From contig CASEME010000021.1 in NCBI GenBank assembly GCA_949289125.1, forward strand, positions 1 through 53,700: 53,700 nucleotides of DNA, given 5' to 3'. The notes under the pieces were generated by a model. The model was not told the DNA's origin and did no database searches. It was given only the letters and a program-made list of their open reading frames with translations. Origin of the DNA: an uncultured Eubacteriales bacterium. Lineage in GTDB: Bacteria; Bacillota; Clostridia; Christensenellales; CAG-314. Positions 9,471 to 19,095 of the stretch are shown here, in pieces. How positions within the stretch are numbered: position 1 is the stretch's first letter; each line of letters starts with the position of its first letter. Position numbers and translations under genes: made by a program.

Positions 9471-9668
9471 TCAAATGCCGTTGAGTGAGTTAAAACCGTT
9501 GTTGGAGGTGCTTATGCTGTTGTTGCCGCAACACATTCTGCCGTGATAGCAGTAGAACAACATAATACCAAAGGCAATTATCAGTCCTTTGGTCAAAGAC
9601 AGATTGTTTTGTCTGTCCAACACTGCATACAGCAGCAAAAGGTACAAAAGGTTTTGATACAAAGACAT
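9471..9668 (-). CDS. Small hydrophobic membrane protein, unknown
   Basis: A 65-aa ORF with a good ribosome site (AAGGAG, six bases before ATG) on the minus strand. It has two hydrophobic segments (LLYLLLLYAVL at ~7-17; GLIIAFGIMLFYCY at ~29-42) and a short polar tail with two adjacent Cys. I do not recognise the family. It is divergent from the ArsR gene, which could regulate it, since ArsR proteins often control the gene next door. It is reported because of the ribosome site and membrane pattern, not homology. Confidence 0.5.
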   Translation of the reverse strand: MSLYQNLLYLLLLYAVLDRQNNLSLTKGLIIAFGIMLFYCYHGRMCCGNNSISTSNNGFNSLNGI

Positions 9669-9814
9669 AGCTATCTCCTTGTTGCAAATATAGTTTTTTT
9701 ACTACAATATGCGACAAATTAACTGTTTGTGTATATGTTAGAGTAAAATTGTGTCGCAAATGCCCGAAAAAGTACAAGCTGTATGTACTTTGCGTTATGA
9801 GGAGGTGTATAGAC

Positions 9815-10144
9815 GTGTTACTTGCTACCAACGAAGTATTGGAAGATATAGAGTACTATCTTCCCGACAAAGCCACAACGGAAAAGATAGCGCAATTCTT
9901 TTCGCTGTTTTCCGACTATACCCGTGTGCGTATGCTGTCCGCTTTGGCGGTGTCGCCTTTGTGCGTTACTGACTTGTCGCGCATACTCAATATCAATCAG
10001 ACCACAGTTTCGCACCAACTACGCATTTTGCGTGACCTCAACGCCGTAAGCTACGAACGCCGTGGCAAAATATTGTATTACAAACTTGCCGATTCCAAAA
10101 TCAACGACGTGCTGTTGTTGGGAGTGGAGCAGTTGGGATATTGA
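9815..10144 (+). CDS. ArsR/SmtB-family transcriptional repressor
   Basis: A 109-aa winged-helix regulator. The recognition helix region is ILNINQTTVSHQLRILRDL, followed by a beta-wing VSYERRGKILYYKL, as in ArsR/SmtB proteins. The classic metal motif ELCVCDL is represented by PLCVTDL, so only one of the two Cys remains and the alpha-3 metal site is probably altered; the inducer is unknown. The GTG at 9815 is chosen because GGAGG lies nine bases upstream. An upstream in-frame ATG overlaps that ribosome site, and the longer ORF adds an unlikely Cys-rich N-terminus. Likely targets are itself and the divergent small membrane gene. Confidence 0.85.
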   Translation: MLLATNEVLEDIEYYLPDKATTEKIAQFFSLFSDYTRVRMLSALAVSPLCVTDLSRILNINQTTVSHQLRILRDLNAVSYERRGKILYYKLADSKINDVLLLGVEQLGY

Positions 10145-10263
10145 GTAGACAAGCGTATATTCAATACGTGTGACGTTGTTGCAACAGTTGTCCAATACGG
10201 AGTGTAAGACGGTTAGCGCTTTCCCTCCTACAATATATATTGTATTGTATGCGCAGCCGTGCC

Positions 10264-10313
10264 AAAAAAGGCGGAGAAAACACATTTTGTGCCTTCTCCG
10301 CCTTTGTTTTTTT
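10264..10313. terminator. Bidirectional terminator between arsR-like and HAD genes
   Basis: AAAGGCGGAGAA and TTCTCCGCCTTT form a 12-bp stem flanked by A and T runs. It sits between convergent genes. Confidence 0.85.
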
Positions 10314-10347
10314 GTAATAATTTGTAGTATGTAAATTGTACCTATGT

Positions 10348-11070
10348 TTACTTTTTGAGCAACAATTCGGTTACTTTGCGTACATCGCCGTTATCAACAA
10401 TGTATTTAGCCTTTACTTTGTCGGTATATACGGGCGACAAGTTGGTGTGCAAATACATACCGTCAATACGCGCACGGAAAGCACCTTCCATATCTTCGGG
10501 TGCGCTGTTACCAATCATGATAGTCTGAGATTTGTCCAAGCCGTATTTTTCTATCATGATGTTGAAGAATTTGACGTCAGGCTTTTTGCAACCGTAATCG
10601 GAAGAATACAATATGCCGTTGAAGTACTTTTTGATACCCAACTTTTTAATTTCTTCGACAGTAAATACTTTTTGAGCGTTAGTCAAAAGGTAAACCTTTT
10701 TCTTTGCACGTTTCAACTGTTGCAGTACTTCTATTACTCCGTCATAAAGTCTTATGTAACGAGTGGAGTATGCTCTGAATACTTGTGCCAAGTGTGTAGC
10801 AAGAGATCTGCTTGCTTTTTTGCCTTTGTTGGCAAACAGTTGTTGGAAAACTTCTACAATATCTATCTCGGGGCATTGACAAGTGTCTTTCAAAAGTGCG
10901 TCTTTCCATTCGCAAGCGGTAAAGAATGCAGCCTTAAGCTCGTCTGCCTGATAGTGTACATCGTAAAAGCTCATAGCTTCTGCCATTTTTTGCCAATCGG
11001 TAGAGTCATACTCGTTGGTGTTGATGTCTACCAGCGTGCCGTACAGGTCAAATACAAAATTTTGATACAT
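10348..11070 (-). CDS. HAD-superfamily hydrolase (haloacid dehalogenase/YjjG type)
   Basis: A 240-aa predicted phosphatase. Motif I is FDLYGTLVD (residues 6-14), with nucleophile Asp7 and Tyr at the second position, as in haloacid dehalogenase and some nucleotidase branches. Motif II is LLTNAQ, motif III Lys lies in GCKKPDVKFF, and motif IV is IMIGNSAPEDMEGA. The cap lies between motifs I and II. The ATG at 11070 has AAGGAGG upstream; the longer ORF starts 72 nt earlier with no ribosome site. The substrate cannot be read from sequence. Single-gene unit. Confidence 0.88.
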   Translation of the reverse strand: MYQNFVFDLYGTLVDINTNEYDSTDWQKMAEAMSFYDVHYQADELKAAFFTACEWKDALLKDTCQCPEIDIVEVFQQLFANKGKKASRSLATHLAQVFRAYSTRYIRLYDGVIEVLQQLKRAKKKVYLLTNAQKVFTVEEIKKLGIKKYFNGILYSSDYGCKKPDVKFFNIMIEKYGLDKSQTIMIGNSAPEDMEGAFRARIDGMYLHTNLSPVYTDKVKAKYIVDNGDVRKVTELLLKK

Positions 11071-11189
11071 TGTGTTGCCTCCTTGAGAACAATTTTTTAT
11101 TATGTACAACAATATTATAGCATTTTGATGCACAATACGCAACCGCTTTATCTATTCTTAGTGCTACAAAATAACACAAACCTGTCATT

Positions 11190-12299
11190 TTAATTTTGCT
11201 TAACAAGCAGTCTGCCCTTTGTCATGTCGAATTGTGCATATTTTTGTGGCAACAAGTGAGGCGCTACGGGCGTTGCGGTGGTAAGTATTATTTGCACTTT
11301 GTCCGAAAAGGTGAGTAGTCTTTGTTGGCGTTGCTCGTCCAACTCGCTTAGTACGTCGTCCAACAACAATACAGGATATTCGCCGGTCAGTTGGCGGATA
11401 ATCTCCGTTTCGGCAAGTTTTAATGACAGTGCCGCTGTGCGCAGTTGTCCCTGACTGCCGTAGTTGCGCAAGTCTACGTTGTTGACGGACAATATAATGT
11501 CGTCACGCTGACACCCTGCGGTAGTAAAGCGCATCTGTATGTCCTTGTTGAGATTGGCAGTCAGCATAGCCTGATAGTTGTCTGCAATCTCGTTGACGTT
11601 ATTACCCGTTATTTTGGTGCAGTACTGTACATCGAGCTGTTCTTTGCCGTCGGTAAGTTGCTCATGTAGTTTGCGAGCAATTTGTTGCAGTTGCTGACAA
11701 AACCGTGTGCGCTTTACAATCAACCGCGCGCCTTCTTCGGCAAGCTGTCTGTCCCATACAAAAATAACGTCCTTTATGCGTTGTGTGTCCGATACTTGTT
11801 TTAGTAAGTTGTTGCGCTGTAGCAGTGCTTTGTTGAATCGTTGCAGACTGTAAAAGTAGTTTTTGTCCGTCTGGCACAAGTCCACATCCATAAACTTTCT
11901 GCGTTCGGCAGGCGATTGGCTGACTATCTTTATTTCCGCAGGGGAGAAGTACACGCAGTTGAGATACCCCAACAGGTCGCCCGTCTTGGCAAGCGCAACG
12001 CTGTTGACGGCAAGTGCTTTTTTGCGGCGGTCGGAAGCAATGCCCACGCTGATGTCGCCCTCTCCGTAACGGCAGGAGTAGCGCACTTTGACGTGTGCAA
12101 CGCTTTGTCCCCACTGTATCAGCTCTTTGTCCTTGTCTGTACGCGCAGACTTGCCTATACAACACAGGTACACGCTTTCTATTAAGTTGGTTTTGCCTTG
12201 CGCGTTGTCACCGCAGATAATGTTGAGCCCGTCGGACAGCTTAACCGTCTGATTGACAAGATTGCGGTAATTGCGCACTCCAATCTCTAATACTTTCAC
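11190..12299 (-). CDS. recF: DNA replication and repair protein RecF
   Basis: A 369-aa ABC-type ATPase that helps load RecA at single-strand gaps. It has the N-terminal VRNYRNLV typical of RecF, Walker A CGDNAQGKTN (~29-38), the RecF SPAERRKFMD segment, the signature-like YGSQGQLRTAALSLKLAE and Walker B LLLDDVLSELDEQRQQ. The start is a GTG at 12299, matching the family N-terminus. A TTGCGC-17-TATAAT promoter ends seven bases before it, so the mRNA appears leaderless. recF is usually co-directional with and just upstream of gyrB; here it is divergent from gyrB-gyrA. Confidence 0.95.
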   Translation of the reverse strand: MKVLEIGVRNYRNLVNQTVKLSDGLNIICGDNAQGKTNLIESVYLCCIGKSARTDKDKELIQWGQSVAHVKVRYSCRYGEGDISVGIASDRRKKALAVNSVALAKTGDLLGYLNCVYFSPAEIKIVSQSPAERRKFMDVDLCQTDKNYFYSLQRFNKALLQRNNLLKQVSDTQRIKDVIFVWDRQLAEEGARLIVKRTRFCQQLQQIARKLHEQLTDGKEQLDVQYCTKITGNNVNEIADNYQAMLTANLNKDIQMRFTTAGCQRDDIILSVNNVDLRNYGSQGQLRTAALSLKLAETEIIRQLTGEYPVLLLDDVLSELDEQRQQRLLTFSDKVQIILTTATPVAPHLLPQKYAQFDMTKGRLLVKQN

Positions 12300-12305
12300 A
12301 CAGAT

Positions 12306-12334
12306 ATTATACACAAAATGCGTGCGTTGCGCAA
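12306..12334 (-). promoter_or_regulatory. recF promoter giving a leaderless transcript
   Basis: Minus strand TTGCGC (12329-12334), a 17-bp spacer and TATAAT (12306-12311). The GTG start codon begins seven bases past the -10 box. Confidence 0.7.
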
Positions 12335-12410
12335 GCTAAACGCAACATTTGACAAGTTGCGCAGTGGTAAAATATGCCACCGTTATTTGACCGAATTTAC
12401 TTGTTTGCAA

Positions 12411-12434
12411 CAAAACGACTATTTTGTCGTTTTG
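12411..12434. promoter_or_regulatory. Inverted repeat in the recF-gyrB divergent region
   Basis: CAAAACGAC (12411-12419) and GTCGTTTTG (12426-12434) are perfect 9-bp arms with a 6-bp loop. No T run follows, so an operator or supercoiling-sensitive cruciform is as likely as a terminator. Confidence 0.4.
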
Positions 12435-12519
12435 CAGTCATATTGGCTTGTAAAGGCAAAGGACGCCCTCAGATTGTGAGCAAGGTCAAAAAAACTTTGT
12501 CAGAACAACGTATTTTGAC

Positions 12520-12548
12520 TTAACAAAACGCACGTTGTGTGCTATAAT
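12520..12548 (+). promoter_or_regulatory. gyrBA promoter
   Basis: TTAACA (12520-12525), a 17-bp spacer and TATAAT (12543-12548). A GGGCG/CGCCC hairpin (12565-12582) lies in the leader directly before the GAAGGAGA ribosome site. Confidence 0.6.
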
Positions 12549-12552
12549 ATAA

Positions 12553-14502
<1,950 letters not shown>

Positions 14503-14521
14503 TAGGGAGGTTGACGGCACA

Positions 14522-17005
14522 ATGGCAAAAAAAGAAGAAAAAAACAACTTTGAATACGTCGAGGCGTTGAAAAAGACAGTTGTCAAACCTATAAAAGTAG
14601 AAGACGAAATGCGCAAGTCCTTCATAGCTTACGCAATGGCTGTCAACGTCAGCCGTGCAATACCCGACGTAAGAGACGGTTTGAAGCCCGTTCACAGACG
14701 TATATTGTACGCTATGGGCGAGTTGAATTTGTTCAACGACAAGCCTTTCCGTAAGAGCGCACGTATCGTCGGTGACGTTTTGGGTAAGTATCACCCCCAC
14801 GGTGACTCTGCAGTGTACGACGCTTTGGTGCGTCTTGCGCAGGACTTCTCTATACGTTGTCCGCTTGTCGAAGGTCAGGGCAACTTTGGTAGTGTGGACG
14901 GCGATCCTGCTGCTGCACAGCGTTACACAGAGGCAAGACTTTCCAAAATTGCTTCCGAAATGTTGCGTGATATAGACAAAAATACAGTAGACTTTTACCC
15001 CAACTTTGACAATACTTTGATGCAACCCACAGTGTTGCCCAGCCGCTTCCCCAACTTGTTGGTCAACGGTGCGGACGGTATTGCAGTAGGTATGGCTACC
15101 AATATTCCCCCTCACAACTTGGCAGAGGTGGTAGACGCAGCCATAGCTCAGCTCAAAAATCCCGACATAAGTATAGACGACCTTATGAAGATAATACCTG
15201 CTCCCGACTATCCTACGGGCGGTATTTTGATGGGCAGAATGGGTGTGCGCAACGCATACCGCACAGGTAAAGGCAGTGTTATTATTCGTGCAAAGACAGA
15301 GATAGAAGACTATGGCAACAACAGACAACGCATAGTTATCACCGAATTGCCCTATCAGGTCAACAAAGCGCGCCTTGTAGAAAGCATTGCAAATCTTGTA
15401 AAAGACAAGCGCATAGAAGGTATATCGGATATACGTGACGAGTCGGACAGACAAGGTATGCACGTTGTTGTAGAGTTGAAGCGTGACGCCAATGCACAAG
15501 TTGTGCTCAATATGTTGTTCAAACATACGCAGTTGCAAGTATCTACAGGTATCACTTTGCTTGCTTTGGCAGAGGGCGAACCCAAGATACTCAACCTCAA
15601 AGAGATACTCAGCTACTATCTGCAACATCAGCGTGAAGTTATTACTCGTCGCACCAAGTACGATTTGGAAAAAGCGCAGGACAGATACCACATTGTGGAA
15701 GGTCTTGTAATTGCACAGGATAATATCGACAGAGTAGTAGAGATTATCAAAAAGAGTGCAGACAGGTCTGCTGCGCAAGTTAAGTTGATGGTGGAGTTCC
15801 GTTTGACGGAAAAACAGGCAAACGCCATACTCGAGATGAAGTTGTCAAGATTGACCAGCTTAGAAGTAGAGAGTTTGCACAACGAAATGCGTCAGTTGGA
15901 AATAACTATTGCCGACTTGAAGGATATCCTTGCCAAACCTCAACGTGTTGCCGACATCATCGAAGGCGAAATGACGGAGATAAAAGACAGGTACGGCGTT
16001 GCTCGTGCAACAGAAATATCCACCGATTATTCGGAGATAAATATAGGTGACCTTATCGAAAAAGAAGACGTAATGGTAAGTATGACGCACTATGGTTACG
16101 TCAAACGTCTGCCTGTGTCTGAGTATCGTACTCAGCATAGAGGCGGTAAGGGTGTTACTGCGCACAAACCTCGCGAAGAGGACTTTGTGGAAAATATGTT
16201 TATCAGCAACACGCACGACGATTTGTTGTTCTTTACCAACAAAGGCAAAGTATATTGCATCAAGTGCTACGAAATACCCGAAGCCGAACGTACTGCACGC
16301 GGCAGAGCAATAGTAAACATCTTGCAGCTCGAACAAGGCGAAAAGGTAACAACCGTCATACCTCGCAAAGAGGATAGTCGTGGCAACTTGTTTATGGCAA
16401 CAAAATACGGTCTTGTCAAAAAGACTGACCTTAAGGAGTTTGAATCTATCCGCAAGGGTGGCAAAATTGCAATATCCTTGCTCGACAACGACGAGTTGAT
16501 AGGCGTCGAGATGACATCGGGCTATGACGAGATACTTATGGCAAGTCACGAAGGCAAGTGCATACGTTTTGCCGAAGAAGAAGTGCGTGCAATGGGTAGA
16601 GATGCACAAGGCGTACGCAGTATGAAGTTGGACAAAGACGACTACGTAGTGGATATGGCAGTTATTCGCAACGGCTATGAGGTAGTTACAGTAAGTGAAT
16701 ACGGCTACGGTAAGCGCAGTTCCGTTGTCGATTACCGCTTGCAATCGAGAGCAGGCAAAGGTATCAAAGCAGGTGTGTTCAACGACAAGACAGGCAAACT
16801 TGTCAATCTCAAGTTGGTCGATCCCGACAACGACATTATGCTTATTGCCGACAACGGCGTAGTTATCCGTATCAAAGCTAAGGACATCAGCAAAATTGGC
16901 AGAGATACCATGGGCGTTCGCATTATGAAGTTCAAAAACGGCGGTGGCAAAGTAGTGTGCGTATCTGCAAGCCCTGCAGAGGCAGACGACATCGACGAAG
17001 AATAG
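14522..17005 (+). CDS. gyrA: DNA gyrase subunit A
   Basis: The 827-aa breakage-reunion subunit. Catalytic Tyr lies in QRYTEARL (~residue 138). The quinolone-resistance region reads [11 protein letters not shown], with the susceptible-type Ser and Asp. Six-bladed C-terminal repeats are present, and [12 protein letters not shown] is the GyrA box (usually QRRGGKG, here with His), which separates GyrA from ParC. The ATG is preceded by GGGAGGT. Co-transcribed with gyrB. Confidence 0.97.
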   Translation: MAKKEEKNNFEYVEALKKTVVKPIKVEDEMRKSFIAYAMAVNVSRAIPDVRDGLKPVHRRILYAMGELNLFNDKPFRKSARIVGDVLGKYHPHGDSAVYDALVRLAQDFSIRCPLVEGQGNFGSVDGDPAAAQRYTEARLSKIASEMLRDIDKNTVDFYPNFDNTLMQPTVLPSRFPNLLVNGADGIAVGMATNIPPHNLAEVVDAAIAQLKNPDISIDDLMKIIPAPDYPTGGILMGRMGVRNAYRTGKGSVIIRAKTEIEDYGNNRQRIVITELPYQVNKARLVESIANLVKDKRIEGISDIRDESDRQGMHVVVELKRDANAQVVLNMLFKHTQLQVSTGITLLALAEGEPKILNLKEILSYYLQHQREVITRRTKYDLEKAQDRYHIVEGLVIAQDNIDRVVEIIKKSADRSAAQVKLMVEFRLTEKQANAILEMKLSRLTSLEVESLHNEMRQLEITIADLKDILAKPQRVADIIEGEMTEIKDRYGVARATEISTDYSEINIGDLIEKEDVMVSMTHYGYVKRLPVSEYRTQHRGGKGVTAHKPREEDFVENMFISNTHDDLLFFTNKGKVYCIKCYEIPEAERTARGRAIVNILQLEQGEKVTTVIPRKEDSRGNLFMATKYGLVKKTDLKEFESIRKGGKIAISLLDNDELIGVEMTSGYDEILMASHEGKCIRFAEEEVRAMGRDAQGVRSMKLDKDDYVVDMAVIRNGYEVVTVSEYGYGKRSSVVDYRLQSRAGKGIKAGVFNDKTGKLVNLKLVDPDNDIMLIADNGVVIRIKAKDISKIGRDTMGVRIMKFKNGGGKVVCVSASPAEADDIDEE

Positions 17006-17051
17006 TTGATATTATGTAGTACAACTATTGTATACAACTCAATACAACACA

Positions 17052-17079
17052 TAAGCTCCGTAATTATTTGCGGAGCTTA
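17052..17079 (+). terminator. Hairpin between gyrA and argS
   Basis: TAAGCTCCG (17052-17060) pairs perfectly with CGGAGCTTA (17071-17079). No T run follows; argS starts 21 bases later with AGGAG between. It may be a weak terminator or an attenuating leader hairpin. Confidence 0.45.
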
Positions 17080-17100
17080 CATACAGTAACAGGAGAATAA

Positions 17101-18798
17101 ATGATAAACTACAAACAATACATTGCCGACAAACTGTGCGGACAAATAGACAAAACAGTGTTGCAAAATACCATTGTCACTACGGCAGACGACGCCAAAG
17201 GTGACTACAGCTTGCCTTGTTTCAGATTTGCCAAAGAGTTGCACCGTTCACCGCAGGACATTGCAAGCCAATTTGCCAATCAACTTGTGGGTGACGGAGT
17301 AATTGACAAAGCAGAGGCAGTCAACGGTTACCTCAATGTATTTGTCAACAGACAAAAGTATATTGACGACGTTATTGGCAAAGTGCGCAGCGAAGGCGAC
17401 AAATACGGCAATTCCAAAGAGGGCAAAGGCAAAACAATTTGTATCGACTATAGCTCTGTCAACATTGCTAAGTCCTTGCACATAGGACACTTGGGCACTA
17501 CGGCAATAGGCGGCAGTCTGTACAAGTTGTTCAAGGCGTTGGGCTACAAAGTGGTTGGCATCAATCATTTGGGCGACTACGGCACGCAGTTTGGCAAAAT
17601 GATAGTTGCTTACAAGCTGTGGGGCGATGACAAACGTATCAAAGCTATGGGCGCCAAAGGCTTGCAGGAGTTGTACGTAAAGTTTCACCAAGAGGAAGAA
17701 CACAACCCCGAGCTTACCGAACAGGCACGTGAGTGGTTTAAGAGAATAGAGCAGGGCGACGAAGAAGCGCAAAAGTTGTTTTTGTACTTCAAACGCATTA
17801 CCCTCAATGATGTAAAACGCACATACAAACGCCTAAACGTCAGGTTTGACAGTTGGGACGGCGAAAGTTTCTTCAACGACAAGATGGACAAGCCTTTGCA
17901 GTTTTTGCGTGACAAAGGTCTTATTACCATATCAGACGGTGCGCAAGTTGTAGATTTGTCCCAATACGATATGCCACCCTGTCTGCTTGTCAAAAGCGAC
18001 GGAAGCAGTTTGTACGCAACGCGCGACCTTGCCGCAGCTTTTTATCGCAAAGACACATACAACTTTGACAAGTGTCTGTATGTAGTTGCCTATCAGCAGG
18101 ATTTGCACTTCAGACAGTTGTTCAAGGTGTTGGAATTGGCAGGTTTGCCTTGGGCACAAGATATGGTACACGTAGCTTACGGTATGGTCAGTCTGGAAGA
18201 AGGCGCTATGTCCACCCGAAAAGGTAATGCCGTATTTTTGGAGGACGTGCTGGACAAAGCCGTTCAAAAAAGTTTGGACATCATTACTGCCAAAAACCCC
18301 GACTTGTCGGACAAAGAAAAGATTGCCGAACAAGTGGGCGTGGGCGCAGTCATCTTCTCCGCATTGGAAAACGCACGTATCAAGGACATCACATTTACTT
18401 TTGACAGAGTGCTCAACTTTGACGGCGAAACAGCGCCCTATTTGCAATACACCTATGCAAGGTGCTGTTCGTTGTTTCAAAAGGCAGGTATCAGCTATCT
18501 TGCACGCATAATGCCCGACTATTCGGTATTGAACAACATCGAGTGTCTGCGCCTTGCAAAACTTGTGGCTCGCTTCCCCGATATCATTGCCGAGAGCGCG
18601 CACAAGTACGAACCGAGCATCTTGTCCAAGTATCTTATTGACCTTGCGCAGAGTTTCAACAAATTTTATATAGAACACCGCATTTTGTCGGAGGACCTTA
18701 CTCGTCAAAACGCATTGCTTGCCATGGTGGAAGCTGTGCGCACAGTGCTCAAAAAAGGTTTGGCTTTGTTGGGCATAGACGCTCCCGAAAAAATGTAA
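17101..18798 (+). CDS. argS: Arginyl-tRNA synthetase
   Basis: The 565-aa class I synthetase that charges tRNA-Arg. It has an N-terminal Arg-tRNA synthetase additional domain, the HIGH motif in AKSLHIGHLGTTAIGG (~residue 121), the Arg-binding region INHLGDYGTQFGKM, a KMSKS-loop counterpart MSTRKGN (canonical for ArgRS), and a C-terminal anticodon-binding helical domain (DALR type). AGGAG precedes the ATG. A terminator follows the stop. Confidence 0.96.
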   Translation: MINYKQYIADKLCGQIDKTVLQNTIVTTADDAKGDYSLPCFRFAKELHRSPQDIASQFANQLVGDGVIDKAEAVNGYLNVFVNRQKYIDDVIGKVRSEGDKYGNSKEGKGKTICIDYSSVNIAKSLHIGHLGTTAIGGSLYKLFKALGYKVVGINHLGDYGTQFGKMIVAYKLWGDDKRIKAMGAKGLQELYVKFHQEEEHNPELTEQAREWFKRIEQGDEEAQKLFLYFKRITLNDVKRTYKRLNVRFDSWDGESFFNDKMDKPLQFLRDKGLITISDGAQVVDLSQYDMPPCLLVKSDGSSLYATRDLAAAFYRKDTYNFDKCLYVVAYQQDLHFRQLFKVLELAGLPWAQDMVHVAYGMVSLEEGAMSTRKGNAVFLEDVLDKAVQKSLDIITAKNPDLSDKEKIAEQVGVGAVIFSALENARIKDITFTFDRVLNFDGETAPYLQYTYARCCSLFQKAGISYLARIMPDYSVLNNIECLRLAKLVARFPDIIAESAHKYEPSILSKYLIDLAQSFNKFYIEHRILSEDLTRQNALLAMVEAVRTVLKKGLALLGIDAPEKM

Positions 18799-18820
18799 TA
18801 CAATTTGTGATATTGCACAC

Positions 18821-18860
18821 CAAACAACCTGTCGTTATTACGGCAGGTTGTTTGTTTGTC
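18821..18860 (+). terminator. argS terminator
   Basis: Fourteen-base arms (18821-18834 and 18841-18854, core AACAACCTG/CAGGTTGTT) around TTATTA, then a T-rich run. Confidence 0.85.
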
Positions 18861-19002
18861 AATCTATTTACAATACAACTACTTGCGATAAATGAGTGGT
18901 AAACGTATTTGTTGATACTTACGTCACAAGTTGTGTATTGCAAAATCATATGCTTTTTCGCTTATTTGTTTTTACGTCAATAAGCTGTCAAAAGTTGCAT
19001 TA

Positions 19003-19017
19003 TTCGGCAGTTATATT
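19003..19017 (+). promoter_or_regulatory. Candidate Spo0A box next to a -10 element
   Basis: TTCGGCA (19003-19009) is the complement of the Spo0A consensus TGNCGAA. TATATT (19012-19017) follows directly, with CTGTCA (18985-18990) 21 bp upstream. spoIIE promoters in Bacillus are Spo0A-activated with a long spacer. This is motif matching only. Confidence 0.35.
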
Positions 19018-19048
19018 TTGTTAAGTTGACATAGTACAAACTTTATTT

Positions 19049-19079
19049 GGCGTTGCACACCACAAAGCAACGCCTTTTT
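19049..19079 (+). terminator. Strong terminator in the spoIIE leader
   Basis: GGCGTTGC (19049-19056) pairs perfectly with GCAACGCC (19067-19074), then TTTTT. It ends 16 bases before the spoIIE ATG and just before its GCGAGGTG ribosome site. Confidence 0.75.
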
Positions 19080-19095
19080 GAGCGAGGTGTGAGCA

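Noticed and set aside
10336..11193. 285-codon plus-strand ORF
   Set aside because: Antisense to the HAD hydrolase gene, which has all four HAD motifs and a good ribosome site; the plus-strand product is Phe/Cys/Val-rich noise.
15860..16744. 294-codon minus-strand ORF
   Set aside because: Shadow of the gyrA C-terminal domain; His/Tyr/Phe-rich translation without family motifs.
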